From contig JAEOTV010000124.1 of the NCBI GenBank assembly GCA_016839635.1, positions 1 to 12,381 on the forward strand: a DNA stretch of 12,381 bases. Reading direction: 5' to 3'. Every line of letters starts with the position of its first letter. The stretch's first letter is position 1. Below the pieces are notes generated by a model. It worked only from the letters and a program-made list of their open reading frames with translations, was not told where the DNA came from and did no database searches. Source of the DNA: Promethearchaeota archaeon (GTDB lineage: Archaea; Asgardarchaeota; Lokiarchaeia; Sigynarchaeales; SOKP01). Of this stretch, positions 1 through 7,900 are shown one piece after another. A program made the translations under genes and the position numbers.

Positions 1-253
1 CTTTACTTTCAATTCTAAAGCTCATGAATATTTTCCCAAGTTTAATTTTTTACAGTAATCTCTAATATAAGATAAGAATTTACAATATAAATAAAATTCA
101 TTAATAATTTTTAAGTCATAGATTTTACTAAAGTTAGATATTATTATTGGCTTCAATAACGGAACGACTACATCTCTATGTAACTAACGTATATTATAAT
201 CATTTAGCTATAGATATATAGGCTATTTAACTCGATTATTTCAAATGAACATT

Positions 254-268
254 AACCTTTTCACGAAT
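254..268 (+). repeat. Intergenic TTTCACGA motif, copy 1
   Basis: Reads AACCTTTTCACGAAT and matches the copy at 1121-1135 at 14 of 15 positions. The core TTTCACGA is found four times in the window, always between genes and always on the plus strand. Its role is unknown. Confidence 0.4.
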
Positions 269-333
269 AAAATAATTTAAATCTTAATCACAATAACTTC
301 AGGATAATCTCGTTTCATCCCTATTAACCAAAG

Positions 334-359
334 TCTACAAGTGCAGCAGCACTTGCAGA
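334..359. other. 26-base hairpin
   Basis: TCT-a-CAAGTGC pairs with GCACTTG-c-AGA around an AGCA loop, giving ten base pairs and one mismatch. It overlaps the stop codon of the minus-strand 41-codon frame. No U-run follows directly, so it is not a clear terminator. It could be a decayed coding repeat or an RNA stem. Confidence 0.4.
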
Positions 360-460
360 GTGGTAATTGCCGAAAAAGTAATTTGAGATGGTAAGCTAAT
401 GCCTGCTCCAAAACCTCCATAAACTATCTTAGATTTGAAGGTTGATGTTTCTATGGACAT
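335..460 (-). CDS. Doubtful 41-residue ORF, possible gene remnant
   Basis: A minus-strand frame runs from ATG at 460 to TAG at 335-337. The product has a glycine-rich stretch (KIVYGGFGAG) followed by a hydrophobic tail, which reads more like real protein than random A+T-rich sequence. No Shine-Dalgarno sequence was found and the frame is closed by stops on both sides. It may be a fragment of a decayed gene or chance. The family is not recognised. Confidence 0.2.
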   Translation of the reverse strand: MSIETSTFKSKIVYGGFGAGISLPSQITFSAITTLQVLLHL

Positions 461-523
461 GAAGTTAGTGCCTATTCATAGATTTCGAATATAGCTTATT
501 GTGATTTTTTCAATGCTATTATT

Positions 524-530
524 AAAAAAA
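524..530 (-). terminator. T7 run downstream of membrane-protein gene
   Basis: On the minus strand this is a run of seven T, about 70 bases beyond the stop codon at 600. Archaeal RNA polymerase can terminate at T-runs without a stem, so this is a plausible but unproven terminator. Confidence 0.3.
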
Positions 531-554
531 GGATTGAATAATTTATTTGTATTC

Positions 555-569
555 TGTTATTTCACGATA
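555..569 (+). repeat. Intergenic TTTCACGA motif, copy 2
   Basis: The core TTTCACGA at 560-567 lies about 33 bases beyond the stop codon of the minus-strand membrane-protein gene. This is the most diverged copy; only the eight-base core is shared with the others. Confidence 0.3.
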
Positions 570-599
570 ATTAACTAAAATGTAAGCTTTTGACTTTTA

Positions 600-950
600 T
601 TAAAGAACACCTATTATTATTAAAAAAATAAAAACATTCACGCATAGTCCACAAATCAGGATTACTGCTAACACTCTTCTTCCCATTAAAACATTTTGAT
701 TGTTAATTTCTTTGCTTTTCTTTCTACCTATTAACATCCCATACATTATTTCATGATTAGCAAAATAAAAAATCAATGAAACTATCCCAACCACCATAAA
801 TGTCAAAAGGAGTCCAGAAACATAAGGAAAAAGATTATTTAAATCAGCTAATAAAGAAAGAAGGGGTGGTAAAATTATAAGAACAATACTAAGAACTAAA
901 TATTTCTTAGCTTCTTCTTTCGGAATATTTTTGATTGACATTAAAGTCAC
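600..950 (-). CDS. Small three-helix membrane protein, unknown function
   Basis: The product has 116 residues and three hydrophobic segments at about residues 17-35, 42-64 and 92-114. A basic loop (RKKSK, about residues 76-80) separates segments two and three. The frame opens with GTG at 950, but an ATG three codons later (941-939) is an equally good start and would give 113 residues. An A-rich TATA-like stretch (TTATAA, about 963-970 on the minus strand) sits about 25 bases from the ATG, which would suit a leaderless message starting there. I recognise no family or catalytic motif. It lies alone, about 200 bases from the next minus-strand gene, so the context says little about its role. It could be a small accessory membrane protein of the neighbouring nuclease cluster, but nothing demonstrates that. 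Confidence 0.65.
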   Translation of the reverse strand: MTLMSIKNIPKEEAKKYLVLSIVLIILPPLLSLLADLNNLFPYVSGLLLTFMVVGIVSLIFYFANHEIMYGMLIGRKKSKEINNQNVLMGRRVLAVILICGLCVNVFIFLIIIGVL

Positions 951-1120
951 TATTTTTTTTAGTGTTATAATACATTTAAATAAACCTAATTTTAAATGAA
1001 CACTCCGATTATTTTATGAAGCCTATGAAATAAGAAGTTTGAACCCATTTATTAAATAATTAAAGCAGAAATGGTGGTTTATAACAAAATAAAAATAAAT
1101 CTTAATGGATTTAATGGGAT

Positions 1121-1135
1121 AACCGTTTCACGAAT
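1121..1135 (+). repeat. Intergenic TTTCACGA motif, copy 3
   Basis: Reads AACCGTTTCACGAAT and lies 12 bases beyond the stop codon of the minus-strand DUF4268 gene. It is nearly identical to the copy at 254-268. Confidence 0.4.
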
Positions 1136-1146
1136 ATTTTAATTGT

Positions 1147-2085
1147 TTAGATAGTCAAATTAGTAATATGCTCCCTAAGGGCACTTTCTAATCTAATCAT
1201 AGCGTCAATCATTTTATCCTGCAATTCATTCCAATAATCTTCATCATTTAATCCATAATCACTAATTCTCCAGCTTATACGACATGCTCTCTTCCCTTCA
1301 ATACGATCCCAGATTAAACTTCCCTTAAAATCACGTTCTATTAATTCCTTTTTTGAATGAAGTTGATTATAAATTTCTTCATTAACGCTTTCTTTCTCTT
1401 TTCCTTTATCAATATATAATTCTGCCATACCTTCATGTTGTCTAATTACATAATTATAAGATAAACCTGATTTTCCTGCACCAGTACCAATCCAACTATA
1501 TTTACCTGGTTTAATAGTTGAGTGAAGTTTTGTTTTTAAACTAGCTTTATCTAGTAATTGCGTCCAAAATTCTAACCTTTTATAATGTCTCTCAGCATAA
1601 TCTCGTTTAATTTTTCCAATTTCCTTTGCCTCATCGCTGGGGCCACATATTATTGAAAATTTAGGAGCAGGGGGTGAATCTTCTATCGAATATGCTTCTA
1701 CTTTAATCAAGTAAAAAGTTGTTTCTGGTGTAGTGTTTTCATTTAACCAATTTATAGCTTTCTTATGTTCTGGTCGTGCTTCCCTACAAATCCAAATTGC
1801 AGATTTTGCTTCTAGATTTGTCATATAGGTTAAAACTTTACCTAAATGGTCATGGTTTGTTTTTTCGAGTTGATTTTCAATAATAATTTTATTACCATCT
1901 TCATCTTCTGCGAGCAAATCAACATTAAATATCCCAACGGGTTTTTCACGCTCACTAATGTTCAAGTTGATGTCTAATTCTTCATTCAAGAAATCTATAT
2001 TATTTTCAAGCCATGGTGTAAACTCTAATGCTTCATTTTTCCATAATTCACGTAGAGGTAATTTCTTTAATTTACTAATTCTCAT
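1147..2085 (-). CDS. DUF4268 family protein with PD-(D/E)XK-like N-terminus
   Basis: The 312-residue product fits the DUF4268 layout. The N-terminal part (about residues 45-130) looks like a PD-(D/E)XK nuclease fold: an aspartate at D56 in FNVDLLAED, then IIIENQ with E70 and Q72, then a conserved-looking NHDHLGKVLTYM stretch. The pattern D...E-x-Q, with glutamine instead of lysine, is familiar in this family as I know it. The C-terminal DUF4268 part spans about residues 165-310 and includes a tryptophan-rich segment around YSWIG and WRISDYG. Members are often found near restriction or defence genes, but no substrate is established here. ATG at 2085 is the natural start because a stop codon in the same frame lies directly before it (2086-2088). 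By eye the gene looks somewhat richer in G+C than the 721-residue gene next door, which could mean a separate origin. It is divergent from the large plus-strand cluster. Confidence 0.85.
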   Translation of the reverse strand: MRISKLKKLPLRELWKNEALEFTPWLENNIDFLNEELDINLNISEREKPVGIFNVDLLAEDEDGNKIIIENQLEKTNHDHLGKVLTYMTNLEAKSAIWICREARPEHKKAINWLNENTTPETTFYLIKVEAYSIEDSPPAPKFSIICGPSDEAKEIGKIKRDYAERHYKRLEFWTQLLDKASLKTKLHSTIKPGKYSWIGTGAGKSGLSYNYVIRQHEGMAELYIDKGKEKESVNEEIYNQLHSKKELIERDFKGSLIWDRIEGKRACRISWRISDYGLNDEDYWNELQDKMIDAMIRLESALREHITNLTI

Positions 2086-2088
2086 TTA

Positions 2089-2244
2089 AATTACATGTTC
2101 AATTAAAAAATATTGTTTAATAATCAAACTGAGTATATTTTTCTTTATTAAAAAGGATTTATCAATTTCTAATATTTGTTCTTTATTTTTATCAGGTTTA
2201 AAATCTAATCTAACAATTCCTACTTCAAAATGGATTTTTAAAGA
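2089..2244 (-). pseudogene. Possible remnant of a coding frame upstream of DUF4268 gene
   Basis: On the minus strand 52 codons stay open and end with TAA at 2086-2088, directly before the ATG of the DUF4268 gene. The translation reads like protein (for example FEVGIVRLDFKPDKNKEQIL), but it has no ATG, GTG or TTG start before a late TTG and is closed upstream by a stop. A short open stretch in another frame (through about 2300) could be joined to it by one frameshift. It may be the decayed 3' end of a lost gene that preceded the DUF4268 gene, or chance in A+T-rich DNA. Confidence 0.25.
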
Positions 2245-2362
2245 TTAAAGTGTTGAAAATTTCTAATTCCTATTTTATATAAAGATATGGCGGTTATTTC
2301 ATTTACTTAAAATTTAAAGCTCAAATTTAAATTACTGAAATTGTACTATTATTTTATATAGT

Positions 2363-2379
2363 GATTCTTATAGAGAATC
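2363..2379. promoter_or_regulatory. Inverted repeat next to TATA box, candidate operator
   Basis: GATTCT-TATAG-AGAATC is a perfect six-base inverted repeat with a five-base spacer. It directly abuts the TATA box (2380-2389) of the plus-strand cluster, covering the position where TFB would bind. A dimeric regulator bound here could block initiation. Candidate regulators nearby are the winged-helix proteins at 8041-8646 and 8795-9445; the link is inference. Confidence 0.4.
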
Positions 2380-2389
2380 TTATATATAA
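2380..2389 (+). promoter_or_regulatory. Archaeal TATA box for the 721-residue gene
   Basis: TTATATATAA is centred about 31 bases before the ATG at 2416. Archaeal transcription normally starts about 25-27 bases beyond the TATA box, so the message would have a leader of only a few bases. This agrees with the absence of a Shine-Dalgarno sequence before this ATG. Confidence 0.55.
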
Positions 2390-2415
2390 AAAGATTTGAA
2401 ATTTCTTGAAAAGTT

Positions 2416-4581
2416 ATGGAGAAGGGCAACATAATACAAAGGAAATTCTTTTTAGGTGTTATTCCAGATGATTATTTAAAGGGTATTTTAAAGAAAAAGA
2501 TAAAATCTAGAGAAGAATTAAAGAAGTTATTAGAAAATTTTTTTAAAAAAAAAATAAAAAATCCTGAGAATAAACTAAAAAATTTATCACATTCAAAATT
2601 GACAGATCTTTTTATTCAATTTAATTTATTAACTATAGAAGAAGAAAAACATTACTTTCTCCAATTTAGAGATAGTAAAGATCCAATTTTTTATTTATTT
2701 AAAATTCAAAAAAATTTTATTAATGATTTGAATAAAATTAAAGAAAAAATTGATAATTTTTTTGAGATTAATAAATTGGATATAAATTACAAATTCTCTG
2801 ATAACTACAAAACTCAAGAAATCATAAATAATTACATCTATAATTATAAAGATTTTGAATTAATCGATTATAAATTGGATCAAGATAACGAAATTTTAGA
2901 ATTAAGTTTTGAATATTTAGAAAGAATAAATTATCTTAAAAAAGAATATATACCCAGTTTTGTTTATAATTTAAGAAGTGGTTTTTTATGGTTAGATAGA
3001 AATAATCAATTAATTATTATAAAATGTCATGATTATAATATAGTTAAAGCAATTATTTCTGCTTTAGGTACGTTATTTAATTCTAAATACTATAAATTTA
3101 ATTTACAACAAAGTATTGTTGATAAGATTTTTGATAAAAAAGAAATTGTAAAAAATGTATTAAAGTCAGATAAATATATCAATCCTGATCTAATAGAATC
3201 AGTGGTTGTAAGGGATAAAGATTATGCTGAAAAATCAAAAGATCCAAAATACAAAGTTCTTTCAGAGTATCAAAGGAAATCAGGTAGCTATTTAACTAAT
3301 ATTAAGGGTTTCTCTAAAAAGACTAAAATAGATGTAATCGAATCGGGTAAGATATCACTTACAGGAAAAGCGATAAAATTGGATAAATGTCGAGAATGGT
3401 TGATAGTTATATTACTCAAAATCATTAAAATTCAAGAAAACTTATTAAAAATTGGTGATATTGATAGTTATATTAAATCTAGTGATTTTATTGAAAGAAC
3501 AAATTTATATAAGAAAGTAAATAATCAAAAAGCGAGGAAAAAAATATCAGAATTAATAAATAAGATTACTATCTTAAAAACAAATCCTACTTTAAATTAT
3601 GTTGATTTCAGTTTTTCTTTAGGAATTTCATTTTATTTTGATGAATTTTTAATACCACTCGTAGATTTAAGATGTTCTAATGATGAATGTGATACAAGTG
3701 TAATATGTCCAAATAATAAATGTAAATCAATTGAATTTGAAATTAAAAAAAATATTACAAAAAGAACTGTTGAATTAAAATGCAGGTATTGTAATAATGA
3801 AATTAAAGTAGACACAGAACTTGAATGTGTTGATGGTCATGCAAATAAATTAGATTTAAGTGAATCAATATTTTTCATTTTTCAACCCTCATTAAAAATG
3901 GAATTAAATAATATCTTAAATGGATTAAAATTGAGTTATGAAATTCAAGACGAGAAAGAAACATTTTATATAAAGGAAAATAAATTATATAGAAAAAAAT
4001 TTAAAGGTAAGATTGTCTATCACTGGGAGGAATTGCCCATATTTAAAGAAATTCCAAAAATAGATGAACTAAAAAATGAGATTCAAAAACAGCAGGTAAT
4101 AAATATAAAAACAATATTAGAAAAGTGTAGTAATCGAACAAATAAATGTAGAGCTTGTCAGATTTATAAAGCTGATGAAAAAATTTGCCTCTTAAGAATT
4201 TTTGCTAAATTATCTGGAGGTCAAGCTCATCCTCATAGTGGAGATGAATTTGGTGATTTTGAATTTCCTCAAAATTTTCCAGAAGGAAGAGAATTAATAA
4301 TAGGCATAGCTAAAAGCTTCAAAAAACCTCCAAAAAGAAGAACACAGCTCTTATACGATGAACCTTTTGATATTTTAACATTTAAAAAAAATGATAATTT
4401 ATTAGAACAATTTTTTCAGTTATCTAACAATGATACAATTCATTTCATTATGGTTGTATCAGGGCGATTAATTGATTCAAGATTAAAAGCAGCTCTAATA
4501 GAAATTGCTAAATGGAAAAGTAAAAAAATTGTCATAATTGAACCTAAAGATCTAATTCCAATATTCTCAGCTTATTTTTAA
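2416..4581 (+). CDS. Zinc-cluster protein with putative restriction-endonuclease-like C-terminus
   Basis: The 721-residue product belongs to no family I can name. Residues 1-330 are lysine- and asparagine-rich and probably alpha/beta without clear motifs. Two cysteine clusters follow. The first is C420, C425, C431, C436 plus C456, C459, C471 and H475, enough for two zinc sites. The second is C571, C578, C581, C591. The last 120 residues resemble a PD-(D/E)XK fold: HSGDEFGDFEF gives D614 (with E611 and E616 nearby), a beta strand follows (ELIIGIAK) ending in K633, and the tail MVVSGRLIDSRLKAALIEIAKW...IVIIEP looks like the C-terminal core of Mrr-type restriction endonucleases. The usual acidic residue before the lysine is replaced by isoleucine (I631), so activity is uncertain. 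A T7A10 tract at 2538-2554 lies within codons 41-47. The gene is first in the plus-strand cluster. The nuclease assignment is moderate; the zinc sites are well supported. Confidence 0.8.
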   Translation: MEKGNIIQRKFFLGVIPDDYLKGILKKKIKSREELKKLLENFFKKKIKNPENKLKNLSHSKLTDLFIQFNLLTIEEEKHYFLQFRDSKDPIFYLFKIQKNFINDLNKIKEKIDNFFEINKLDINYKFSDNYKTQEIINNYIYNYKDFELIDYKLDQDNEILELSFEYLERINYLKKEYIPSFVYNLRSGFLWLDRNNQLIIIKCHDYNIVKAIISALGTLFNSKYYKFNLQQSIVDKIFDKKEIVKNVLKSDKYINPDLIESVVVRDKDYAEKSKDPKYKVLSEYQRKSGSYLTNIKGFSKKTKIDVIESGKISLTGKAIKLDKCREWLIVILLKIIKIQENLLKIGDIDSYIKSSDFIERTNLYKKVNNQKARKKISELINKITILKTNPTLNYVDFSFSLGISFYFDEFLIPLVDLRCSNDECDTSVICPNNKCKSIEFEIKKNITKRTVELKCRYCNNEIKVDTELECVDGHANKLDLSESIFFIFQPSLKMELNNILNGLKLSYEIQDEKETFYIKENKLYRKKFKGKIVYHWEELPIFKEIPKIDELKNEIQKQQVINIKTILEKCSNRTNKCRACQIYKADEKICLLRIFAKLSGGQAHPHSGDEFGDFEFPQNFPEGRELIIGIAKSFKKPPKRRTQLLYDEPFDILTFKKNDNLLEQFFQLSNNDTIHFIMVVSGRLIDSRLKAALIEIAKWKSKKIVIIEPKDLIPIFSAYF

Positions 4582-4587
4582 AATCAT

Positions 4588-4602
4588 GATCGTTTCACGA
4601 AA
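4588..4602 (+). repeat. Intergenic TTTCACGA motif, copy 4
   Basis: Reads GATCGTTTCACGAAA and starts seven bases after the stop codon of the 721-residue gene. It shares the CGTTTCACGAA core with the copy at 1121-1135. Confidence 0.4.
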
Positions 4603-4636
4603 AATTGAGAGAAATAATTTTAAAATTTTATTAGAA

Positions 4637-4650
4637 CATTTTTAAATTTT
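4637..4650 (+). terminator. T-rich tract, possible terminator
   Basis: Two T5 runs separated by AAA lie about 60 bases after the stop codon of the 721-residue gene. Such tracts can terminate archaeal transcription. If used, the ATPase-RNase gene has its own promoter, for which the box at 4673-4680 is a candidate. Confidence 0.3.
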
Positions 4651-4672
4651 TAAAAGAGAATAAAAATATGGA

Positions 4673-4680
4673 TTTATATA
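4673..4680 (+). promoter_or_regulatory. Candidate TATA box before the 54-residue ORF
   Basis: TTTATATA would place a transcription start near 4703, about 30 bases before the ATG at 4733. In this A+T-rich setting the match alone is modest evidence. It would drive the small ORF and the ATPase-RNase gene together. Confidence 0.35.
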
Positions 4681-4732
4681 ATGAAATCATAGAATGACCT
4701 AAGATTTAAAAAAACCAGTAAGATTGAATTAT

Positions 4733-4897
4733 ATGGATTATGAAAAAATTACTGATAAATTAATTCGAGATGTTTTGATAGACTTTAAATTGGATAAAGT
4801 TTATCAAGAATTTTTAGATTCGCTCATTAAATTTGGTGATTTTAAGAATTTAGCTAATAAAGATTTCCAAAAATATTTGGATAATATTGAAATTTAG
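4733..4897 (+). CDS. 54-residue ORF before the ATPase-RNase gene
   Basis: The ORF runs from ATG at 4733 to TAG at 4895-4897 and encodes a mixed-charge, probably all-helical product (starts MDYEKITDKLIRDVL, ends KYLDNIEI). It ends 19 bases before the ATG of the ATPase-RNase gene, so the two would be co-transcribed. The spacing of hydrophobic residues (leucine, isoleucine and phenylalanine every three to four positions) fits amphipathic helices more than random sequence. No Shine-Dalgarno sequence precedes the ATG; a TTG at 4724 is an alternative start. I recognise no family. Its place suggests a partner or inhibitor of the large protein, such as an antitoxin-like subunit, but that is inference. 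It may also be the surviving end of a decayed gene. Confidence 0.5.
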   Translation: MDYEKITDKLIRDVLIDFKLDKVYQEFLDSLIKFGDFKNLANKDFQKYLDNIEI

Positions 4898-4916
4898 TAG
4901 GTTAAGAAAATAAAAA

Positions 4917-7900
4917 ATGGAAGCAAAATTAAATCAAAATCTAGCAATTGAACTTAATACTCAAGGGAGGAACACTATTCCATATATTGATTATGGTAAT
5001 ATTATAACAATTCATGGAAAAAATGGTGTTGGAAAATCAATGGCAGCAACACTCCTTGAAATTGCTTCAGGTAATTATATATTTGAAAGTGAAAGCAGAT
5101 TTAAGAAGCTGGCAGGAGTTATCGATTCTTGTGAAATTCAATTTAAGATAGAAGATAATCTTCTGTATAAAACAATCTTAAAACCTCACCTTTGGAGCTT
5201 TGACAAAAATTTAAATGGAGTAAATCCACTTACTCTTGGAAAATTCTATAAGGTGGATAAAAACAGGGAAAAAGAAATTGATTTTGAAGAATTTAGAAAG
5301 GACATCTATATTAGAACAATACGAGGTAATGAAAGCTTAGAGCAACAAATCTTTTTCTTTAAAGATATTTTTACTGCAAAAATTAGTCAAAAACTTAAGC
5401 AATTAGATGATAAAATTGATTTTTTAGAAAAATATCTAAATTTGCTTAACCTTAATGAACTAGAAAAAATTTCAGATGGATATATTCAACTACAGCAAAA
5501 GCATAACGACGAGCTAAATAAAATTAACAACTTTGAGAATAGCATAAGAAATAGAAGAGCAAATATAAAAAATATTGAGGAAAAGCTAAAAATTTTACAA
5601 CAACTCATAAAATCAACTGGTAATGACCTAGAAACTCTAAAAAAGAATAAAAAAGTAGAAGAGGATAAACTTTCAAAAATTAAAACAGAGCTAGAAAAGA
5701 AGTATAAAGAATTATCAAATATTAAGCTGAAAAAGGATGAGTTAACAACTTTACTTGATAAGAAAACTAAAGAAACTTTTAAAAATCTCAATAAACTCAG
5801 AAATGCAAAAGAAAATTTGGAAAAGCAATTGATTTCTAAATATAAATTACATCTGGATAAAAAAAAAAGTATAAAAAGCGATATTAAAGAAATTAAAGAT
5901 AATATCGGGAATTATCAAAATAAAATAAAAAGTTATAAATTAGAAATAGAGAAATTAAATAAAAACAATGAGAGCATAATTGAAATTAATAAATATTTAA
6001 CTCAACTCAGAGATATTTGCAGTAAAGCAAGTTCCCATGATTTTGGGAAAGATAAGTTAATTAAAGCAACAACCGATAAAGAAAGTTTTGTTTCTTTTTC
6101 TTTCGAAGAATTATATAAGATTTTTCATGAGAATAATATTGAATTTAAACAAGATAAGGAGCTAAAAGAGTACCAAAGTAAAGTTGAGAATTATAATGAA
6201 GAGATAAATGAAAATAGAAAGAAGTTAAATGCGTTAAAAGAATACAGTAAAATTTTAGAAAAAACTTCCCAAATAGAAGCAGATCTTAAAGGAAAAGGTT
6301 CAACAATAGACAGTTTTATAGATATAAATACACAATTTGAATCATTAGACAAAAAACGTATTAATCAAGAGACATTTATTAAAAATTTGGATAAGGAAAT
6401 TTTAGAAATTAATCAAAAAGTTCAGGAATTAGACAATTTTATCAAAGAATTGGAAACTATGCCCACTCAAACGTCCTTACTAAAAGAATTAGAGAAGATG
6501 GGGATCAAAATAGATAAAAACGGATTAATAGAGGATATATGTAAGCAACAATGCCTTGAAATTCAGAAAGAAGTCAATAATCGTCAAGTTGAACTAAAAG
6601 CCATGGTGGATGATCAAAATGTAACCAAGCAGAGATTGGGAATAACTAGGGAAGCTTTAGATAAGGCTACAAAAGTTATAAAAAATTATGTTAAAGATTT
6701 TGGCTATACTCAAATAGGTGAATTTTTAGATTATTTAAAACCTCATATGGAAAAATTTCATAGGTATATAGAAAACACAAAAAAACTTTATAGTCGCTTA
6801 AAGATACTAAAAGATGATATTGAAAAAGTAATAAATGGGATAAAACCAAAAAATGAAACACATTTAAAAATAATTAATATTGAATTTGATAATATCTTTA
6901 AAAGATTATATGAGAAAAATGAATTTTTTGAATATGTTTTCAAAAATTATTCAAAAATTAAAAAATTTGATATTATCAATAGAACAATAATATTCAATAC
7001 ACTTGAAGGCCTGGAAGAGAGTCGAGATTTAGAAGAATTTTCAAGTGGTGAAAAAACTTATGCTTATTGTCGTTCGATTATATCAATGACAGCAAATATA
7101 GCAAAATATAATATTATTATCTTAGATGAGTCATATGCTTTACTTGATCGTGAACATAGTAAAAATTTATATCAATTTCAAAAGCAAATGGTTCAAGAAA
7201 AAGGAATCACAAAATTTATTAATATACTTCCATTGAAAGAAAATCTGGATGATTTAATCAATTCAGTAGAAAAAAATCTGAAACAAGAAGAGAAATATCC
7301 AGATTCTGAAAATCTTATACATCTCAAACATCAGCTAAATATTCTTAAATCCTTTCAGGAAGAAGTTTCCTCAAAACATTATTATCAAGAAATTAATTAC
7401 CCTGATGAATTAAGAAAAGAAATAAATGTTAGTTCTGGGATAATTCAAAATTCTAGTTTAACTATGCTCCTAACTGATTCTTCAGAAAAAGAACTTCTTT
7501 TTTCTTTTATATTAGATGGTTCAAATATAGCTCGTCACAATCGTGGATCAGAAAAGGCACATATTCGAGATGTGTTAAAATGCAAAAAGAAACTTGAAAA
7601 TTTAGGAGTTCCTGAAAACAGCATCTTCATTGTTTTTGGTGCGGGATTAAGACATTACATTCCGGAAAGAGATAAAACATTATATGAAAGTTTGCTTACT
7701 TTAGAAACTGTTAATCAGGCTCCAGCAGAGAGAGATGATGATTGGTTTATAATTAAATTTGCTATGGATCATGATTCATATATAATAACAAATGATAGAT
7801 ACTTGAATTATAGAGAAAAATCATTATCTTATGAAGAATTTATTAAATCTCACTCAATTCACTATAGTATAATAGGAAATGATATTATCTTTGATGAAGG

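Larger units (their letters stand above)
1..599. other. Gene-poor A+T-rich flank
   Basis: No convincing protein gene, tRNA or rRNA is visible in this stretch; stop codons are frequent in all frames. It holds a doubtful 41-codon minus-strand frame (335-460), a hairpin (334-359), two copies of a short TTTCACGA motif (259-266 and 560-567) and a T-run on the minus strand (524-530) that could end transcription of the membrane-protein gene at 600-950. The remainder is unstructured A+T-rich sequence. Confidence 0.6.

Noticed and set aside
3633..3815. 60-codon minus-strand frame
   Set aside because: It lies wholly antisense to the zinc-cluster part of the 721-residue gene, whose cysteine pattern is clearly protein-coding; no own promoter or ribosome site.
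4616..4627. AATTTTAAAATT palindrome
   Set aside because: Composed only of A and T in an A+T-rich spacer; expected by chance.
4668..4697. Nine-codon ORF from ATG at 4668
   Set aside because: Too short to support; it overlaps the candidate TATA box and has no ribosome binding site.
5486..5791. 101-codon minus-strand frame rich in serine and phenylalanine
   Set aside because: It is the mirror of lysine/glutamate-rich coiled-coil codons of the ATPase-RNase gene, a typical shadow frame.
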